Of a stretch of DNA of 9,646 bases, positions 6,460 to 9,646 are shown in pieces. The position numbers and the translations under genes are program-made. Positions within the stretch are counted from its first letter, which is position 1; the number at the start of each line of letters is the position of its first letter. The stretch comes from an uncultured Chromatiaceae bacterium (lineage in GTDB: Bacteria > Pseudomonadota > Gammaproteobacteria > Enterobacterales > Alteromonadaceae): contig CAMLNG010000109.1 of NCBI GenBank assembly GCA_946481195.1, positions 1-9,646 of the forward strand. The letters run 5' to 3'. Under the pieces are notes generated by a model that saw nothing but the letters and a program-made list of their open reading frames with translations, was not told the origin of the DNA and made no database searches.

Positions 6460-6741
6460 GTGGATTTTATGGCTATGGTCAGCGCCATGTCGGCTGACAC
6501 CTATCAAAAGCTGCTGGACGCAGTCGGCACCGGCCGTTGGGCTGACGGTACACCTTTGACGCCACAGCAGCAGGAACAAAGCATACAGCTGGTGATGGCT
6601 TACCAGGCCCGGGTATTGAAATCAGCAGAGCCTTTTACTATCGGTGCCGATGGCCAGATGGTGATCAAATCAAAAACGGAAATGAAAGCACAATTTAGTG
6701 CTGAGCAGTCAATCGCAAGGTTTGCACACGATGATCTTTAA
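6460..6741 (+). CDS. yeaC: YeaC family protein (DUF1315)
   Basis: A 93-residue soluble protein of unknown function, collinear with E. coli YeaC (90 aa). Shared landmarks are M-S/T-x-E/D-x-Y-Q-(K/R)-L near residues 10-18, (K/R)W.DG..LT..Q (~25-37), QLVM.(Y/W)QAR (~45-54) and GQMV.KSK (~66-73). It starts with GTG: GAGGA at 6449-6453 is 6 nt upstream, and this start lines up with the E. coli N-terminus residue for residue, whereas the next ATG (6469) would remove three. It begins one base after the zinc-ribbon stop and its last 11 bp overlap the start of the DUF349-type gene, so it is the middle gene of a tightly packed trio. In E. coli yeaC sits beside msrB and gapA. Confidence 0.93.
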   Translation: MDFMAMVSAMSADTYQKLLDAVGTGRWADGTPLTPQQQEQSIQLVMAYQARVLKSAEPFTIGADGQMVIKSKTEMKAQFSAEQSIARFAHDDL

Positions 6742-9445
6742 GCGCTGGTTTAAGCCAAAATGGCAGCACGAAAATCCATCAATCCGCCAGTCAGCGATTG
6801 CTGAACTGGACCAACAAACTCCCCAGCAAAAAGAGATACTGCACGAGCTGGCATTTAACGACGGTACCGAAGCGGTGCGTCGGGCTGCTCTGGAGCGCCT
6901 GAACGAATTTTCATTGTGGTGGCAGGCCAGCAAACATGAACCGGCAGAGCGTTTACGCCAATTTGCCGAGCAGCAGTTGGTACAGATGCTGTTGGATAAC
7001 CGGGTCTCGGCACAATTAAAACAACAATTTATCGCAGAATGTCACCGCAGTAGTGTGCTGGAAAAGCTCGCTGTGCATGAAACAGATGCAGCACTGAAAT
7101 TCATGTTGTTGCAGCGTTTGCAACGGCAGGATTTGTATTTGTCGGCGCTGACTGATGCCGTGTTGTCTTTTGAACAAAAGCAGCAGGTAATCGGCTTCAT
7201 CAGCGACGATAAAGCGCTGGAAAAATCCGGCCGGCAGTGTGAGCCCGCGTTGCAGGCGGCGATACAAGCAGAGCTTGCCAACCGGCTGGAGCAAAAACAA
7301 AAGCCGGAACGGCTGCGTAAACAGCTGGTGCTGGTGTTGGCGCGGCTCAATGCTGTGCGGGAGAAAACCGACATTGAGCAGGCACAGCAACAATGGCAGG
7401 AACTGCAACAACAGTGGCAGCAGCTGGAGCCAGAACTCAGTGTATTGCCGGCAGAAGAAGCCAGCGAAATTCTGGCTAAACATCAGCGTATTGTGCAGCT
7501 GACGGAGGCGATGTTTGCGCCAAAGCTGGCGGCGCTGGCCGCTGAACAGGCCAAACAACAGCAACAACTGCAGCAGCAGAAACTGCAGCAACAGTTCAGT
7601 CTGCAACTGCAAGTCTTACAGCGTGATTTAGGCCAGTTGCTGGCCGCCGGTGAGTTGGACACTGCTGCAGGCCTGCAACAGGCATTCGATACGCTGCAGT
7701 CACAAATCCGCACTGAAAAGCTGGATGCTGTCACGCAGCGACAACTCGAGCAAAGTGCCGCCCAATTACAGCAACAACTGGATCAGATCCCGCTGCTCGC
7801 CGAATCATTGGCTCAGGCGGCACGTTTGCTGGCTGAACTTTCAGCGCAGCCATTGCCGGAAGCGGCACAGGCCGAACAGGCGTATCAGGGCTTTAAGCTC
7901 TGGCAAAAAAACTGGCAGCAGGCCAGTCGCAGTGCCGGTGCTTTACTGCCGGTACAATTTTCGGATAGCTATGCGGCGCTCGCCACCCAATGGCGCGAGC
8001 ATTGTGAACCCTTGCTAGCGCAGCAACAAAAACAGCTGCGCCAACTGCGCAGTAAAGTCGCCGAGTTTAAACGTTTGCATGCAGAAGGCCGCTTTAAAGT
8101 ATTGTTTGGATTGTGGAAAGGTATTCAACAAGACCTGGCGGAACTTAGTCCGGTGCAGCAGGCACAACTGGATAAAGAAGTGCAGCAGTGCGCTGAGCTG
8201 ATTGCTGAACTGACCGATTTGCAGGCCTACATCGCTACACCGCGTAAGCAGGCCTTGATCGCAGAGCTTGAAGCCTTAATTGCCGACGACTCCATTGCTA
8301 TCAGCGCCAGAGCCACTCAGATTAAACAAGCACGGGCGCAGTGGAATACCCTGGGACGTGCGGATGCTGAGCTGGATGAAGCATTGAATCAGCAGTTTAA
8401 CCAGTTGTCTGAACAGGCATTTGCGCCATGTCGGGAGTTTTATGCTGAGCAGGATCAACAAAGGGCACAGGCGGCGGTTAGTCGCCAGTCTGTCATTGAT
8501 ACGCTGGTAGCTGCACAGGCCAATCCGCCGCAAGGCCGGGCTTTGGATATCTTGCTGCAACAACAACAACAGGCCTGGCAACAAGCTGGTCCTGTTGGCC
8601 GCGACCAGTTCGGCCCGTTACAGCAGGCTTATAAAGCTGCACTGGCACCGTTGAAGCAGATACAACAGCAAAGCTACCAGCAAGCTGCTGCGGCGAAGCA
8701 ACAGTTAATCGCCACAGCGACGGCGCTGGCTGCCGAGGGCCTAGGCCCTCAGGTTGAACAGGTTAAGCAGTTACAACAGCAGTGGAAACAGATAGGTTTT
8801 GCCGGCAGTAAACTTGATCAGCAGCTTTGGACTGAATTCCGCGCTGCCTGTGATGCATTTTTTGCCCGTCGCCAGCAGCAACGCGATGCAGAATCTGCAC
8901 AGCTGGACACTTGGCGCCAGAATGTCAGTGCACTGCTGGCGGAAGTCAGTGCTGTGCCTTTTGCTGAGCTGACTGAATCGCAACTGCGCGCGCAGCTGCA
9001 GCAACTGAATGCGGTGGATACAGCCGATGACAAAGATTTACGGCAGCAACAGCAACAGTTGCGTCAGCAGATCAGTGACCAGCTGATCGCGGCACAGAAG
9101 CGGGCAGAGCAGGGACAATTCCAACAGTTGTTCAGCGCATTGGAAAACCCGCAGGTGCAGGCTGCAGAACTGCCGGCGTTGTACCGGTTGGTGTTTAATC
9201 AGCAGCAAGAGGCCATGAGTCGCGCAGATTTAACATTGGCGCTGGAGTGGGCTGCCGGTGTGCCTTCACCGACACCTTTGGCTTCAGAGCAGCAACGGGT
9301 GCAGATGCAGTTACTCAGCGACAAGCACAACAGCGGCGATAATATCAGCCAGAACCAGCTACTAGGCCGCTGGTTGCAACATGGCCCGTTACAGGCCGGT
9401 GAAGCCGGCTTGCTGGCGCGGGTACGGGCTTTATATCTGGCCTGA
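6731..9445 (+). CDS. Large glutamine-rich coiled-coil protein with DUF349-type repeats
   Basis: A 904-residue protein of unknown function, very rich in Gln, Ala, Leu and Glu, with no signal peptide or membrane segment. Residues ~10-120 look like helical HEAT-type pairs (an RRAALERLNEF segment). Residues ~200-370 are a long Gln-rich probable coiled coil with runs such as KQQQQLQQQKLQQQ. Two DUF349-like units are clear: ~531-578 (QARAQWNTLGRAD...LNQQF...FYAEQDQQR) and ~678-720 (QLQQQWKQIGFAGSKLD...LWTEFRAACDAFFARR), with weaker ones possible near 200-270 and 435-490. The pattern W..(I/L)G, L...(W/L)..F and an aromatic-rich helix is typical of that Pfam family. An ATG at 6698 would extend the protein into yeaC; the 6731 start has AAGG at 6717-6720 and gives the basic beginning MIFKRWFKPKW, so it is preferred. 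Overlap with yeaC suggests translational coupling. A terminator follows the stop. Confidence 0.88.
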   Translation: MIFKRWFKPKWQHENPSIRQSAIAELDQQTPQQKEILHELAFNDGTEAVRRAALERLNEFSLWWQASKHEPAERLRQFAEQQLVQMLLDNRVSAQLKQQFIAECHRSSVLEKLAVHETDAALKFMLLQRLQRQDLYLSALTDAVLSFEQKQQVIGFISDDKALEKSGRQCEPALQAAIQAELANRLEQKQKPERLRKQLVLVLARLNAVREKTDIEQAQQQWQELQQQWQQLEPELSVLPAEEASEILAKHQRIVQLTEAMFAPKLAALAAEQAKQQQQLQQQKLQQQFSLQLQVLQRDLGQLLAAGELDTAAGLQQAFDTLQSQIRTEKLDAVTQRQLEQSAAQLQQQLDQIPLLAESLAQAARLLAELSAQPLPEAAQAEQAYQGFKLWQKNWQQASRSAGALLPVQFSDSYAALATQWREHCEPLLAQQQKQLRQLRSKVAEFKRLHAEGRFKVLFGLWKGIQQDLAELSPVQQAQLDKEVQQCAELIAELTDLQAYIATPRKQALIAELEALIADDSIAISARATQIKQARAQWNTLGRADAELDEALNQQFNQLSEQAFAPCREFYAEQDQQRAQAAVSRQSVIDTLVAAQANPPQGRALDILLQQQQQAWQQAGPVGRDQFGPLQQAYKAALAPLKQIQQQSYQQAAAAKQQLIATATALAAEGLGPQVEQVKQLQQQWKQIGFAGSKLDQQLWTEFRAACDAFFARRQQQRDAESAQLDTWRQNVSALLAEVSAVPFAELTESQLRAQLQQLNAVDTADDKDLRQQQQQLRQQISDQLIAAQKRAEQGQFQQLFSALENPQVQAAELPALYRLVFNQQQEAMSRADLTLALEWAAGVPSPTPLASEQQRVQMQLLSDKHNSGDNISQNQLLGRWLQHGPLQAGEAGLLARVRALYLA

Positions 9446-9462
9446 TCACTGAAAATGGCATG

Positions 9463-9488
9463 AAAAAACCACCGTCAGGTGGTTTTTT
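9463..9488 (+). terminator. Rho-independent terminator of the DUF349-type gene
   Basis: Perfect 11-bp stem AAAAAACCACC (9463-9473) / GGTGGTTTTTT (9478-9488) with loop GTCA, 18 bp after the stop codon. It merges directly into the repeat array and resembles the hairpin in each repeat unit, as if it were the founder or a diverged copy. Confidence 0.93.
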
Positions 9489-9539
9489 ATTCGCTGCCAT
9501 CCATGGCGCTCTCCTTTCAGGCCAACGCTTTGCGTTGTT

Positions 9540-9564
9540 AAAAACCACTCCCGGTGGTTGTTTT
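9540..9564 (+). terminator. Terminator-like hairpin in repeat copy 1
   Basis: Stem AACCAC (9543-9548) / GTGGTT (9554-9559), loop TCCCG, preceded by A's from 9540 and followed by GTTTT. It is weaker than the upstream perfect hairpin but has the same sequence logic, and would act as a back-up terminator. Confidence 0.6.
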
Positions 9565-9615
9565 ATTCGCTGCCATCCATGGCGCTCTCCATTCAGGCCA
9601 ACGCTTTGCGTTGTT

Positions 9616-9640
9616 AAAAACCACTCCCGGTGGTTGTTTT
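9616..9640 (+). terminator. Terminator-like hairpin in repeat copy 2
   Basis: Identical to the hairpin 76 bp upstream: AACCAC (9619-9624) / GTGGTT (9630-9635), loop TCCCG, then GTTTT. With the first terminator it makes three related hairpins in a row. Confidence 0.6.
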
Positions 9641-9646
9641 ATTCGC

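Larger units (their letters stand above)
9489..9646. repeat. Tandem repeat of 76-bp units, two full copies plus the start of a third
   Basis: The unit begins ATTCGCTGCC and ends GGTGGTTGTTTT. Copy 1 is 9489-9564 and copy 2 is 9565-9640; 9641-9646 (ATTCGC) starts a third, cut by the window edge. The two full copies differ at one base only (T at 9515, A at 9591). Each unit holds three small inverted repeats: GCCAT-CC-ATGGC; CAACGC-TTT-GCGTTG; and AACCAC-TCCCG-GTGGTT with a T-rich tail. The 76-bp period is not a multiple of three and no coding frame runs through it. It is not a CRISPR array, since there are no variable spacers. Confidence 0.93.

Noticed and set aside
6698..6730. Upstream ATG extending the DUF349-type protein by 11 residues
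   Set aside because: It lies inside yeaC and adds a Ser/Gln stretch unlike the basic start beginning MIFKRWF; the ATG at 6731 has AAGG upstream and the usual short overlap of coupled genes.
7016..7612. A 198-codon open frame on the - strand inside the DUF349-type gene
   Set aside because: It is the antisense of CAG/CAA-rich sequence, giving Leu/Cys-rich translations with no recognisable domain, and it lies wholly within a well-supported + strand gene.
9345..9548. A 67-codon open frame on the - strand running out of the repeat array
   Set aside because: It overlaps the end of the DUF349-type gene and its terminator, and the 76-bp period shifts frame between repeat copies, so the repeats are not coding.
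9489..9646. Possible tRNA array, because the repeat period is 76 bp
   Set aside because: No acceptor stem, no GGTTCGA-type T-loop and no CCA end; the three small hairpins are not a cloverleaf.
9489..9646. CRISPR-like repeats
   Set aside because: The units are contiguous and identical except for one base, with no variable spacers, and no cas genes are present.

Overview
This is ordinary chromosomal DNA from a gammaproteobacterium. The protein set (a long 6-phosphogluconate dehydrogenase, an N-terminally extended GAPDH, a DUF2989-type lipoprotein, a YeaC homologue and a glutamine-rich DUF349-type protein) suggests the Alteromonadales/Chromatiaceae area, for example a Rheinheimera- or Alishewanella-like genus. 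That placement is inference from protein resemblance, not from a search. I see no insertion sequence, phage gene, CRISPR array, rRNA or tRNA.

Layout. Bases 1-266 hold the 3' end of a glycogen-debranching-type (GlgX-like) gene. A + strand pair follows, gnd (367-1896) and msrB (1913-2299), closed by a symmetric terminator that also serves the convergent lipoprotein gene (2363-3163, - strand). That gene diverges from gap (3318-4769, + strand) across a 154-bp intergenic region with a perfect 9-bp inverted repeat over the presumed gap promoter. Gap ends at a strong terminator. A leader with competing inverted repeats then precedes a cytosolic M14-type carboxypeptidase (4925-6049), which has its own terminator. 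The last unit is a tightly packed cluster: a zinc-ribbon membrane protein (6135-6458), yeaC (6460-6741) and a 904-residue DUF349-type protein (6731-9445). It ends at a terminator that runs into a tandem array of 76-bp repeats, each carrying another terminator-like hairpin, and the array continues past the window edge.

The left half is central carbon metabolism: glycogen breakdown, oxidative pentose phosphate pathway and triose-phosphate oxidation, plus methionine sulfoxide repair. E. coli groups yeaC, msrB and gapA in one locus, and all three families recur here within 5 kb, though this gap is a distant long paralogue. The cofactor-binding loops of the two dehydrogenases depart from the textbook pattern in opposite directions: Gnd carries acidic residues where 2'-phosphate-binding Asn-Arg normally sits, and Gap carries a basic loop where the NAD-binding Asp normally sits. 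With the tandem terminator array, this is the part most worth testing. I do not see a clear new defence or mobile system.
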